64,000 bases of DNA from JAWVFM01 sp963843315. Its GTDB lineage: Bacteria; Actinomycetota; Thermoleophilia; Solirubrobacterales; 70-9. Positions 43,372-51,380 of this stretch are shown one piece after another (positions within the stretch are counted from its first letter, which is position 1; each line of letters opens with the position of its first letter). Location: the NCBI GenBank assembly GCA_963843315.1, contig CAWJJU010000007.1, forward strand, positions 62,001 through 126,000. Reading direction: 5' to 3'. The notes below the pieces were generated by a model. That model was not told where the DNA came from, did no database searches, and saw only the letters and a list, made by a program, of their open reading frames with translations. Made by a program: the position numbers and the translations under genes.

Positions 43372-43512
43372 CTAGACCGTGGTGCGGCCGCGCCAGCCGC
43401 TGAAGAACATCCAGAGCGCGATCAATGCGAGCACGAAGATGATCGGGTGAATGATCGCCCCGCCCGCGATTGCGATGACGAGGAGGACCACACCCAGTAT
43501 CAGCCAGAGCAT
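43372..43512 (-). CDS. Small hydrophobic membrane peptide, 46 residues
   Basis: ATG 43512 has an excellent Shine-Dalgarno (AAGGAG, six bases upstream). The peptide LWLILGVVLLVIAIAGGAII then HPIIFVLALIALWMFFSG forms two membrane helices joined at a His-Pro, ending in a basic WRGRTTV. This resembles the small actinobacterial hydrophobic proteins of the DUF5670/LmeA-neighbour kind, but the exact family is uncertain. Followed by a strong hairpin. Confidence 0.65.
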   Translation of the reverse strand: MLWLILGVVLLVIAIAGGAIIHPIIFVLALIALWMFFSGWRGRTTV

Positions 43513-43643
43513 CCTTATCTCCTTCCCTTGTCCTTCCTGGGCACGGGCCGCTTTGGCCAAGGGAGTGATACCCGGGCAATCCGGGGGCGAATCCGACCAA
43601 CCGTCGCGCGCGACGGGCCGAGATCATATGCTTGCGGGCAGGA

Positions 43644-44243
43644 ATGGCGGTCAACGTCGCAAGGCCGGGCTATGAGCTCTGGCGGCCTAACCGGGAGAAG
43701 GCTGAGTCGAAGACGACGAAGGCCGTGGTCGCGCTGATCTTTCTTGCCTCCGCCGGCCTGCTCGTCCTGATCACCCTCGGCGGCTGGACGCGCCTCGAAA
43801 GCCAGAGCGTCGGCGCGATGACCCTCGCCTGGGCCGGCCTCTACGTGCTCTTCGCCTTTCTCGTGCTGCGCTGGAACCGCGGCGTCCTGCCGGTCGCGGC
43901 GGCCCTCGCGATCATCATGGCCATCTTCGCGGCGATCGCCGCGCCGCACTGGTTCGCGCGTGACAAGCCGGGCCTGAGCTCGCCGGCCCTCCCGGAGGAC
44001 CTGCTGGGCCTGCTGACGGTGATCATGATCCCCCTCCAGCTCGTGCTGGTCGCGGTGGCGATGATCGGCTTCACCCAGAACTGGCACGTCGAGGAGGAGC
44101 GGCCCGTCGGCGGCACCGTCCCGGCGGCCTACGCGGACGATGAGGACGACGCCCCGCCGCACGCCGCGGACGACGAGGCACCGACGCAGACCGACGATCC
44201 CGACGCCGAGGACGAGCGCGGGCCTCCCCCGCCCCCGGCCTAG
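43644..44243 (+). CDS. Membrane protein with acidic C-terminal tail
   Basis: About 199 residues. Four membrane segments, around residues 29-50, 62-80, 86-106 and 125-147, are followed by a strongly acidic tail of about 45 residues ending GPPPPPA. ATG 43644 has GCAGGA upstream; TTG 43632 is a weaker alternative. No family is recognised. The stop overlaps that of the convergent SRAP gene. Confidence 0.65.
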   Translation: MAVNVARPGYELWRPNREKAESKTTKAVVALIFLASAGLLVLITLGGWTRLESQSVGAMTLAWAGLYVLFAFLVLRWNRGVLPVAAALAIIMAIFAAIAAPHWFARDKPGLSSPALPEDLLGLLTVIMIPLQLVLVAVAMIGFTQNWHVEEERPVGGTVPAAYADDEDDAPPHAADDEAPTQTDDPDAEDERGPPPPPA

Positions 44244-45004
44244 AACAGCCGGCTTGCTTCGCGAGGCTCCACGAGCCTCGCGTCGTCGTTTCTGACGTCG
44301 TTGACCAGATCCGAGACCTCGCGCGCCGCCATCAGCTCGGCGGGCAGCGGCCTCAACAACCCGAGGAGGTCTTCCTCCGCGGCCTCCGGGTCGAGCCAGG
44401 CGGCCTCCAGCTCCGGGTCGAGGATCACGGGCATCCGGTCGTGGATGGGCTCGACCAGCTCGTTCGGCGCGCCGGTGACGATCGCGCAGGTATGTAGGTG
44501 AGGGCCTTTAGGCCCGAAAGCAGCAGGTAAGGACGCCGAAGGCGTCCGCAATTGTTTGTTCGCGTCCTCCCCCGAGCGGCCGCTGGCCTTCGCCGGCAGC
44601 GCCGCCCACACCCCGGCGAAGGCGAACAGGCCACCGTCGGCCAGGCCGATCCAGTAGGGCGTCTTGCCAGACTCGCCGCCGCGCCACTCGTAGAAGCCGT
44701 CGGCGGGGATCAGGCAGCGGCGCTCGCGAAACGATTCGGCGAAGGCCGGCTGGGTATCGATCGACTCGGCCCGCGCGTTGATGAGCGGGCGGCCCGAGCG
44801 CTTCTGCGCCCAGCGGCCGGGCACCAGCCCCCAGCGCAGCCGGCCCAGCTCGCGCTCTCCCGACTCGACCCGCCTCACAGCCGGCACCGCGTCGGTCGGC
44901 GCCACGTTGAACCGCGGCTCGAACTCGGCCGCGGACTCCCCGACGAGGAACCGGCGGCGGAGCTTCACCGGGTCGGGGTTGGTGAGCGTGTAGCGCCCGC
45001 ACAT
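44240..45004 (-). CDS. yedK: SRAP (HMCES/YedK) abasic-site processing protein
   Basis: A 254-residue SOS-response-associated peptidase family protein. Cys2 (MCGRYT), which forms a thiazolidine link with abasic DNA, the Asn in LINARAESID, the Glu in DGFYEWRGG and the His in IHDRMPVIL are all present, so it should crosslink abasic sites in single-stranded DNA. It is longer than usual because of about 25 extra residues (ANKQLRTPSASLPAAFGPKG) between the beta strands before HTCAIVTG; the DNA behind them contains two hairpins (44502-44547) and looks like an inserted palindromic element kept in frame. The ATG at 45004 gives the mandatory Cys2. Confidence 0.92.
   Translation of the reverse strand: MCGRYTLTNPDPVKLRRRFLVGESAAEFEPRFNVAPTDAVPAVRRVESGERELGRLRWGLVPGRWAQKRSGRPLINARAESIDTQPAFAESFRERRCLIPADGFYEWRGGESGKTPYWIGLADGGLFAFAGVWAALPAKASGRSGEDANKQLRTPSASLPAAFGPKGPHLHTCAIVTGAPNELVEPIHDRMPVILDPELEAAWLDPEAAEEDLLGLLRPLPAELMAAREVSDLVNDVRNDDARLVEPREASRLF
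44502..44547. repeat. Palindromic element inserted in frame in the SRAP gene
   Basis: Two hairpins, GGGCC-TTTA-GGCCC (44502-44515) and GGACGCC-GAA-GGCGTCC (44531-44547), 15 bases apart, lie in the stretch coding for extra residues absent from normal SRAP proteins. No second copy was seen in this window. Confidence 0.55.
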
Positions 45005-45099
45005 GCCTCGAAGTTAGCGAGCCGCCGCGACCGATTTGGCCCAAGCGGGGCGCAATTCGTGACGGTTGCCCGCCTACAGTCGGCAGAATGAGGGAACCA

Positions 45100-45184
45100 G
45101 CGGCGGTGCCGGAACTGGGTATACGGAATGCGCTCAAAACGCATCGTCCTTCGGGACATGTGGGTTCGAGTCCCACCCGCCGCA
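45100..45184 (+). tRNA. tRNA-Leu (anticodon CAA)
   Basis: An 85-nt class II tRNA. Acceptor GCGGCGG/CCGCCGC with discriminator A, anticodon stem ATGCG/CGCAT around loop CTCAAAA, a long variable arm with a GTCC/GGAC stem, T-arm GTGGG-TTCGAGT-CCCAC. The LAGLIDADG-like gene starts four bases after its 3' end. Confidence 0.95.
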
Positions 45185-45188
45185 TCGG

Positions 45189-45967
45189 ATGACGAGGTCG
45201 CGCGAAGATGTCGCGCGGGTTCAGAGCCTCGTCGCCCAGGGACTCAACGACTGTCAGTCTCCCGTCATCTGGGCATTCCGCGGGGGACGGTCAGGGATTG
45301 GCGCCACGGCCAAGTTCCCTGTCACGCCGGCGCCATCGAAGATCAACCCGGCCTTCCGTGCAGCGGCTGCGACCCCGGCGAGCGGCTCTCCCCGTCAGTC
45401 CATTCGGCCTACTCGTATCTCCTCGGGCTCTACCTCGGCGACGGCTGCATCTCTTCGTATCCGCGCGGGGTGTTCTGTCTGCGGGTGGTGCTGGATCGTC
45501 GATACCCGCAGATCGTGCGCGAGTGCGCGAGCGCGCTGAGCGCAGTTGTCCAGGTCAGCAAGGTTCGAATCCTTCAGCACACCAGAGAGCAGGCCGACGA
45601 AGTCGTGTCGTATTGGAAGCACTGGCCCTGCCTGTTTCCTCAGCACGGACCCGGGAAGAAGCACGAGCGACGGATCGAGCTCGCCGGTTGGCAGCGGGAG
45701 ATCTGCGATCGGCATCCGCAGCGGTTGCTTCGCGGATTGATCCACTCGGATGGCTGCCGCGGCACGAACACCATCCGGCATCCGAAGAAGGTCTACGCGT
45801 ATCCGCGCTACCAGTTCTCGAACCGCTCGGACGACATCCGCGAGATCTTCTGCGAGTACTGCGACAAGCTCGGAATCGAGTGGCGGCGGATGAATCGCTG
45901 GAATATCTCGGTGGCTCGACGCGCCTCGGTGGCTGCGATGGACGAGTTCATCGGACCCAAGCGGTGA
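45189..45967 (+). pseudogene. HTH plus LAGLIDADG-like protein (frameshifted)
   Basis: The N-terminal part, TRSREDVARVQSLVAQGLND from ATG 45189, continues as an HTH helix pair (VSRHLGIPRGTVRDWRHG) only in another frame; one base is missing near 45255. Then follows a LAGLIDADG-type domain with YSYLLGLYLGDGCISS and LLRGLIHSDGCRGTNTIR, the two helices of homing-endonuclease-like proteins, which in actinobacteria are often stand-alone proteins of unknown role. The full length would be about 259 residues. The ATG is four bases from the end of tRNA-Leu, so the gene may be transcribed with it. A true mutation or a sequencing indel are both possible. Confidence 0.75.
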
Positions 45968-46009
45968 GCGGCCCGCGATAATGGCCGCCGCGTGGCGGGC
46001 GAGGATCGC

Positions 46010-47197
46010 ATGAAGACCATCCGCGAGCTCTGCTCCTTCGAGCAGCGGCTCACCGGCAGCGATTCCGAGCGGCGGGCGGCGAAACTCGTGGCCGACCGGC
46101 TGCGCAGGGCCGGGATGCGGGTCGACGTGGAGCCCACCTACGTCCATCCCCAGATGCCGCTGGTCCAGGCCCTTCACTGCGTGCTCGGCGTTGCCGGCAG
46201 CCTGGTGGGCGTGGCGAGCCCGCCGGCGGGCTTCGCGATCATCCTGTTCACGTCCGCGTCGCTGTACCTCGACGTCGACGCGCGCTTCTACCTCGTGCGC
46301 CGCCTCTTCTTCCGCCGCGCCTCGCAGAACGTCGTCGCCCGCCCCGCGGGCGACGGGTGGCGGGCTCGCCTGGTGCTCACCGCCCACCTCGACGCCGGAC
46401 GCGCGAGCCGGTTCCTCGCCCCCAGGCGGGTGAAGCGGGTGAGCTGGCTCCTCCCCCGACCCGTCGGCTCCATCGGCGTGATCTTCCTGGCGCTCGCCTC
46501 CCTGCTTCCGATCCTCGGCCTGCGGCTGGCCGGCATCGACACCACCGGCCTCTCGGTCCTGCAGGTCATCCCCACCCTGGTGCTGCTGGTGGCGGCCTAC
46601 TTCTTCGCGAATGCGCAGATCGCCAAGGTCGTCCCCGCGGCCAACGGCAACGCCTCGGGCGTCGCCACCGCGCTGGCCCTGGCCGAGGAGCTGGCGGACG
46701 AGCCGACGGGGCAGCTCGACGTCTGGGTCGTCGTGACGGGCGCGGGCGAGGCGCTCATGGAGGGCATGCGCAGCTTCCTGCGCGCGCACCGCAAGGAGCT
46801 GGCCGAGGGCGAGACCTACTTCGTCAACCTCGATTCGGTCGGCGCAGGGGCCGTCCGCTACACCGCCTCCGAGGGGCTCGCCGTCGGCGTGCGCGTCGGC
46901 GGGCGGCTGGGCGAGCTCTGCGCGGCGATCGCCACCGCCGACCGCGAGGATGGCCGCCGCTTCGACGCCGACGCACTCCAGGTCGCGCTGGCTACCGACG
47001 CCCTCCCCGCAGCCCTCGCGGGATTCCCGGCGACGACCGTGACCTGCCGTGAGCCCGGCGAGATCCTGCCGGCCAACCACCACACCGCGAACGACCTGCC
47101 CGACGCCATCGACCCGAAGGCCCTCGACCGCACCCACGACTTCACCCTCGAGCTGGCCCGGCGGCTGGACGCCGATGTCGCGAGGAGGCGGGGATGA
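46010..47197 (+). CDS. M28-family peptidase-like membrane protein
   Basis: About 395 residues. Zn-peptidase motifs: LTAHLDAGRAS (H-x-D), NGNASGVATALALAEEL (the equivalent of the second metal Asp region, here Asn-Ala-Ser), GAGEALMEGM (Glu pair), NLDSVGAG and PANHHTANDLPD (last His). Between residues 55-95 and 155-205 lie membrane segments, so the catalytic domain is interrupted by membrane spans. The DNAS-type Asp is replaced by Asn-Ala-Ser, so activity is uncertain. ATG 46010 has GAGG six bases upstream; GTG 45992 is an alternative. The end overlaps the acetoacetyl-CoA synthetase start (ATGA). Confidence 0.78.
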   Translation: MKTIRELCSFEQRLTGSDSERRAAKLVADRLRRAGMRVDVEPTYVHPQMPLVQALHCVLGVAGSLVGVASPPAGFAIILFTSASLYLDVDARFYLVRRLFFRRASQNVVARPAGDGWRARLVLTAHLDAGRASRFLAPRRVKRVSWLLPRPVGSIGVIFLALASLLPILGLRLAGIDTTGLSVLQVIPTLVLLVAAYFFANAQIAKVVPAANGNASGVATALALAEELADEPTGQLDVWVVVTGAGEALMEGMRSFLRAHRKELAEGETYFVNLDSVGAGAVRYTASEGLAVGVRVGGRLGELCAAIATADREDGRRFDADALQVALATDALPAALAGFPATTVTCREPGEILPANHHTANDLPDAIDPKALDRTHDFTLELARRLDADVARRRG

Positions 47198-49174
47198 GCG
47201 AATCGCCGACGCCGCTCTGGACCCCATCCGGGGCGATGGTGGAGCGCTCGCAGATGACCGCCTACATGCGCTGGCTCGCCGCCGAGCGCGGCGTGGAGGC
47301 GGCGAGCTACGCCGAGCTCTGGGAGTGGTCCGCCAACGAGATCGAGGACTTCTGGGCCTCGGTCTGGGACTACTTCGGCGTCATCTCAAACGCGGAGCGC
47401 CCGCCCGCCCTGCCCGATCGCACCATGCCGCCCTCCGGCTGGTTCGCCGGGGCGGAGCTGAACTACGCCGAGCACGTCTTTCGCGACCGCGACCCCGCCG
47501 CCCTCGCCGTCCAGCACCAGGCCGAGGGCGGCGAGCTGGGCGCGATCACCTGGGGCGAGCTCGCGTCCCGCGTGGGGGCGATGGCCGCCGGCCTTCGCAA
47601 GCTCGGGCGTCGGCCGTGGCGATCGCGTGGCCGCATACCTCCCCAACTCCCCGGCGGCGCTGATCGGCTTCCTGGCCTCGGCGTCGATCGGCGCGATCTG
47701 GTCGAGCTGCTCGCCCGACTTCGGCGCCAGCTCGGTCGTCGACCGCTTCGCGCAGATCGAGCCCAGGGTCCTGTTCGCCGTCGACGGCTACACCTACGGC
47801 GGCAAGGACTTCGACCGCATGGACCTGGTCGCGGGCCTGGAGCGCGAGATGCCCTCCCTCGAGCACACCGTCCTCGTGCGCTACCTCGACCCCGGGTCCG
47901 ACCCGGGCCGCCTGGCGCACGGCACCGCCTGGGCCGACGTCGAGCAGTCGGGCGCCGGCGCTGTGCTCGAGTTCGAGCGGGTGCCGTTCGAGCACCCCCT
48001 GTGGGTCCTCTACTCCTCCGGGACCACCGGGCTTCCCAAGCCGATCGTGCAGTCGCAGGGCGGCATCCTGCTCGAGCACCTGAAGAAGCTGAACCTCCAC
48101 GTCGACACCCACGAGGACGACCGGCTCTTCTGGTTCACGACCACCGGCTGGATGATGTGGAACTTCCTGGTCTCCGGCCTGCTCAGCCCGGCGTCGATCG
48201 TGCTGTACGACGGCAACCCCGGCCATCCGGACATGGCCGTCCTCTGGCAGCTCGCCGCCGACGCTCAGGTCACCACCTTCGGCACGAGCGCGAGCTACAT
48301 CGCCGCCTGCATGAAGGAGGGCGTGGAGCCCGGCCGCGATCGCGACCTCTCGAGCCTGCGCGCAGTCGGCTCCACCGGCTCGCCGCTCTCGCCCGAGGGC
48401 TTCGACTGGATCTACGAGCACATCGGCGACGACACCTGGCTCTTCTCCACCAGCGGCGGCACCGACGTCTGCACCGCCTTCGTCGGCGGCGTGCCCCTGC
48501 TGCCGGTCTACCGGGGCGAGCTTCAGGGCCGCGCCCTCGGCGCCAACGTCCAGGCCTTCGACGAGGACGGAAAGGCCGTCATCGACGAGGTGGGCGAGCT
48601 GGTCATCACCGAGCCCATGCCCTCCATGCCCGTCTTCTTCTGGGGCGACGAGGACGGCTCGCGCTACCTCGCCTCCTACTTCGAGGAGTTCCCGGGCGTC
48701 TGGCGCCACGGCGACTGGATCGAGATCACCTCGCGCGGCACCGCGATCATCTACGGCCGCTCCGACTCGACGATCAATCGCCAGGGCGTTCGCATGGGCA
48801 CCAGCGAGATCTACCGCGCGGTGGCCGCGGTCCCGGAGGTGCTCGACTCGCTGGTCGTCGACCTTCCTCGCGAGGGCACCGAGGGGTGGATGCCGCTCTT
48901 CGTCGTGCTGCGCGACGGCGCCGAGCTCGACGACGAGCTGACGGCGACGATCAAGGGATCGATCCGCGAGCGCTGCTCGCCGCGCCATGTCCCCAACGAC
49001 GTCTTCCAGATCGCCGAGGTCCCGAAAACCCTCTCCGGGAAGGTCCTCGAGGTCCCCGTGAAGCGGATCCTCACCGGCACACCCGCCGACCGGGCCGCGA
49101 GCCGCGACTCGCTCGCCAACCCGGCGGCCCTCGACTATTTCGTGTCCTTCGCCACGAGCCTGAGCGCGGATTAG
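47194..49174 (+). CDS. acsA2: Acetoacetyl-CoA synthetase (frameshifted near 47605)
   Basis: An adenylate-forming acid-CoA ligase. Residues 1-137 from ATG 47194 are the ACS N-terminal domain (LPDRTMPPSGWFAGAELNYAEHVFRDRD). The next part is in another frame from about 47608: AAYLPNSPAALIGFLASASI, the P-loop LYSSGTTGLPKPIVQSQGG, STSGGTDVCTAFVGG, and the C-terminal motif SGKVLEVPVKRILTG with the catalytic Lys. Removing one G from the GGG at 47605-47607 gives a continuous protein of about 659 residues, the normal size for acetoacetyl-CoA synthetase. It converts acetoacetate to acetoacetyl-CoA. The start overlaps the upstream peptidase gene. The symbol is provisional; a sequencing indel is likely. 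Confidence 0.88.
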
Positions 49175-49179
49175 GAGGA

Positions 49180-49198
49180 TTCCCGCAAAGAGCGGGAA
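49180..49198 (+). terminator. Rho-independent-like hairpin
   Basis: TTCCCGC-AAAGA-GCGGGAA, a perfect 7-bp stem with a five-base loop, six bases after the acetoacetyl-CoA synthetase stop. It separates that gene from the riboswitch unit. Confidence 0.7.
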
Positions 49199-49249
49199 AT
49201 GAAGTGTTAAGGCGTCCTCACAATCCGTTAGCGTTGTGGGTCGCAAAAG

Positions 49250-49390
49250 TCGAAACCGCCTAATCGCCCGACGCCGGGCGAGCGGGGGAACCAGTTGGCC
49301 CACATCCGCGGGCCTGGGGCGAATCGGCAACAGGATCTGCCGTAGCGCATCTCTTTCAGCGCGAGCCCGTCAGCTAACCCCGCCGGCACG
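49250..49390 (+). ncRNA. c-di-AMP riboswitch (ydaO/yuaA type)
   Basis: The leader has the ordered conserved blocks of the ydaO class: GCCTAATCG (49258-49266), GGGGGAACCA (about 49283-49292), TGGGGCGAATCGG (about 49316-49328), a GTAGCGCAT...TTTCAGCGC helix (about 49342-49362) and the 3' hallmark CCCGTCAGCTAACCCCGCC (about 49367-49385). These align block by block with the Thermoanaerobacter ydaO element (GGAGGAACC, UGGGGUUAAUC, GUAGGG..., CCCGACAGCUAACUCCG). The end lies about 17 bases before the ATG at 49407, overlapping the ribosome-binding region, so control of translation or elongation by cyclic di-AMP is expected. The coordinates of the 5' stem are approximate. Confidence 0.88.
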
Positions 49391-49406
49391 AGAGAAAGAG
49401 GTTTGG

Positions 49407-49526
49407 ATGAGCACGTTCGAGCGACTGGCCTACGAGCCCATGCCCAGCGCGCGACTGTGGGGATACATGCTCGGAATCCTTCTCGGGGGTGTTGCCGGAG
49501 CGCTGCTGCTGCTCCTGCTGAGCTGA
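49407..49526 (+). CDS. 39-residue single-TM peptide under c-di-AMP riboswitch
   Basis: ATG 49407 has a GAGAAAGAGG Shine-Dalgarno just upstream. The peptide has a short polar N-terminus (STFERLAYEPMPSARLWGY) and one strongly hydrophobic C-terminal helix (MLGILLGGVAGALLLLLLS). It directly follows the riboswitch with no other gene between, so it is the regulated product. No known family is recognised; actinobacterial ydaO riboswitches usually control cell-wall hydrolases or transporters. The gene is short, but the leader and ribosome-binding site make it credible. Confidence 0.75.
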   Translation: MSTFERLAYEPMPSARLWGYMLGILLGGVAGALLLLLLS

Positions 49527-49573
49527 GCCGAACGGCTCGCCGCCCGCCGGCGCGGCCTTCGTAGGATGGGGCC

Positions 49574-50036
49574 GTGCTGGCCGAAGGCGACAGGGCACCC
49601 GACTTCACCCTTCCCGACCAGGACGGCAACGATGTCTCGCTCGCCGACCTGAGCGGGCAGACCGTCGTCCTCTACTTCTACCCGCGGGCGGACACACCGG
49701 GCTGCACGACCCAGGCCTGCGGCATCCGCGACCGCTCCGCGCGAGTACGACGCCGCTGGAGTGCGCGTGGTCGGCGTCTCCCCCGACACCGTCGAGGCGC
49801 AGCGAAAGTTCGCCGACAAGTTCGCGCTCGACTTCACCCTGCTGGCCGACGCCGATCACCAGCTGGCCGAGGCGTTCGGCACCTGGGTGGAGAAGAAGAA
49901 CTACGGGCGCACGTACATGGGCGTGCAGCGGGCGACCTTCATCATCGGCCCCGACGGCAGGATCGCCCACGCGATCCCGAAGGCGTCACCAAAGACGCAT
50001 GACGATGAGGTCCTGAAGGCGCTCGCGGCGGCCTGA
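49574..50036 (+). CDS. bcp: Peroxiredoxin Bcp/PrxQ (frameshifted near 49740)
   Basis: A thioredoxin-fold thiol peroxidase. The N-terminal half is APDFTLPDQDGNDVSLADLS, then VVLYFYPRADTPGCTTQACGIRD with the peroxidatic Cys and a resolving Cys five residues on, as in atypical 2-Cys PrxQ. The second half (VRVVGVSPDTVEAQRKFADK, then YMGVQRATFIIGPDGRIAHA) is in another frame; one extra base in GCGC at 49739-49742 breaks the gene, and its removal gives 153 residues, the usual Bcp length. The start GTG 49574 lies 47 bases after the riboswitch peptide, so it may share the c-di-AMP-controlled transcript. It detoxifies H2O2 and organic hydroperoxides. Confidence 0.9.
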
Positions 50037-50172
50037 GCCGGCGCGGCCGCCCCCTTTCAATGAGGGGTGCGAGACCACGAATAGTGGGGTCAAGTCGCCA
50101 TGAAGGGTTGAGATGGGCGTTCCTGACGGGTTGACGAGGCCGCCCCTTCAGTGATTTCGAAGTGCCGGCGCC

Positions 50173-51288
50173 CTACGCGAAGCCGAAGACGAACGCCAGC
50201 AGCACGTAGATCGCCATCAGCTGGACGCCCTCGAACCAGTTCGACTCGCCCTCGGCGCAGACGTAGTTGGCGATCAGCGCCGCGAAGACGATGGCCGCCA
50301 CCTCCAGGCCGTTCAGGACGAACGGCATGGGCCCCGGCCCGATCACGAACGACGCCAGCACGAGAACCGGCGCGACGAACAGCGCGATCTGGGCGCTCGA
50401 GCCGATGGCGATGTTCACCGACAGGTCCATCTTGTCCTTGCGGGCGACGACCACCGCCACCCAGTGCTCCGCGGCGTTGCCCACAATCGCCACGACCACC
50501 GCGCCGATGAAGAACTGCGACAGCCCGATCGAATCCGAGGCGTTGCTGATCGAGTGCACGAGCACCTCGGACATCACGCCCACCGCCACCCCGGCGACCG
50601 CCAGGGCGATCACCGAAGTGCGCGTCGACCAGCCGAGCGTCTCCTCGTCCTCGTAGTTCGGGTTGAAGAGCTCGCGATGCGTTCCCAGCGAGAAGCGCAA
50701 GCCGGCGAGGTAGGTGAGGATCAGGATCACGGAGATCGCCACGGACAGGTGCTCGACCGTGCCGCTGAACGAGACGCGCTCGACGTCCGGGAGCGGCAGC
50801 GAGCCGCCGGAGACGAGGACGAAGACCGCGGGCATCACCGCCGCCGCCGCGCCCAGGAGCAGCATCGTCGTCTGGGCATTCGCCACGGTGGCGTTGAAGC
50901 GCTGGCGGTCGCGGCCGATCCCGCCGACGAACATCGACGCGCCCAGGACGAGCAGGACGTTGCCCATGATCGAGCCGACCAGCGTCGCCTTCACGACCTC
51001 GTGCAGCCCGCTGCCGAGGGCGAACAGGGCGATGATCAGCTCGGGCGCGTTGCCGAAGGTGACGTTGAGAAGCCCCCCGATCCCGGGCCCCGACCGGGCC
51101 GCGAGCTCCTCGGTCGCCAGGCTCATCAGCGCGGCGGTGGGGATGATCCCCAGGGCGGCGGTGAAGAAGACCAGCACGTCGCTCGCGCCGACGAGGGCGA
51201 GCAGGATCGCGATCGGGATGAACGGCGTCAGCAGGTAGGGCCAGCCGTTCGCCGACCTGAGCCTGAACTTGTGGCCGCCGGCCTCCAT
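50173..51288 (-). CDS. Ca2+/cation:proton antiporter (CaCA superfamily, CAX type)
   Basis: A 371-residue transporter with 11 membrane segments. It has the two inverted alpha repeats: TFGNAPELIIALFAL near residue 78 and IVGNAAEHWVAVVVA near 265, with the acidic Glu residues that bind the cation. An acidic loop (NPNYEDEETLG) joins the halves. The family exports Ca2+ in exchange for protons. ATG 51288 is clear. It is convergent with the peroxiredoxin gene and downstream of the lipoprotein gene on the same strand, from which it is separated by a hairpin. Confidence 0.93.
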   Translation of the reverse strand: MEAGGHKFRLRSANGWPYLLTPFIPIAILLALVGASDVLVFFTAALGIIPTAALMSLATEELAARSGPGIGGLLNVTFGNAPELIIALFALGSGLHEVVKATLVGSIMGNVLLVLGASMFVGGIGRDRQRFNATVANAQTTMLLLGAAAAVMPAVFVLVSGGSLPLPDVERVSFSGTVEHLSVAISVILILTYLAGLRFSLGTHRELFNPNYEDEETLGWSTRTSVIALAVAGVAVGVMSEVLVHSISNASDSIGLSQFFIGAVVVAIVGNAAEHWVAVVVARKDKMDLSVNIAIGSSAQIALFVAPVLVLASFVIGPGPMPFVLNGLEVAAIVFAALIANYVCAEGESNWFEGVQLMAIYVLLAFVFGFA

Positions 51289-51330
51289 CGTCAGATCACC
51301 TTACGGGGCGGGGGTTTGTCCCCCTTCACG

Positions 51331-51361
51331 CGAGCGGGCGCTGGATCGCAGCGCCCGCTCG
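51331..51361 (-). terminator. Hairpin terminator after the lipoprotein gene
   Basis: A perfect 13-bp stem (51331-51343 with 51349-51361, arms CGAGCGGGCGCTG) with a five-base loop, 20 bases beyond the lipoprotein stop on the minus strand. A second hairpin GGGGG-TTTGT-CCCCC follows at about 51310. Confidence 0.75.
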
Positions 51362-51380
51362 TTCAGGATCTGTCCGCGCG

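Noticed and set aside
47605..47607. Programmed ribosomal frameshift in acetoacetyl-CoA synthetase
   Set aside because: No slippery heptamer or conserved recoding signal is seen, and several unrelated nearby genes have similar breaks, which favours sequence errors.
50040..50160. Gene or terminator between bcp and the antiporter
   Set aside because: Only a weak CCCCT/AGGGG stem is present and no coding frame with a ribosome-binding site.
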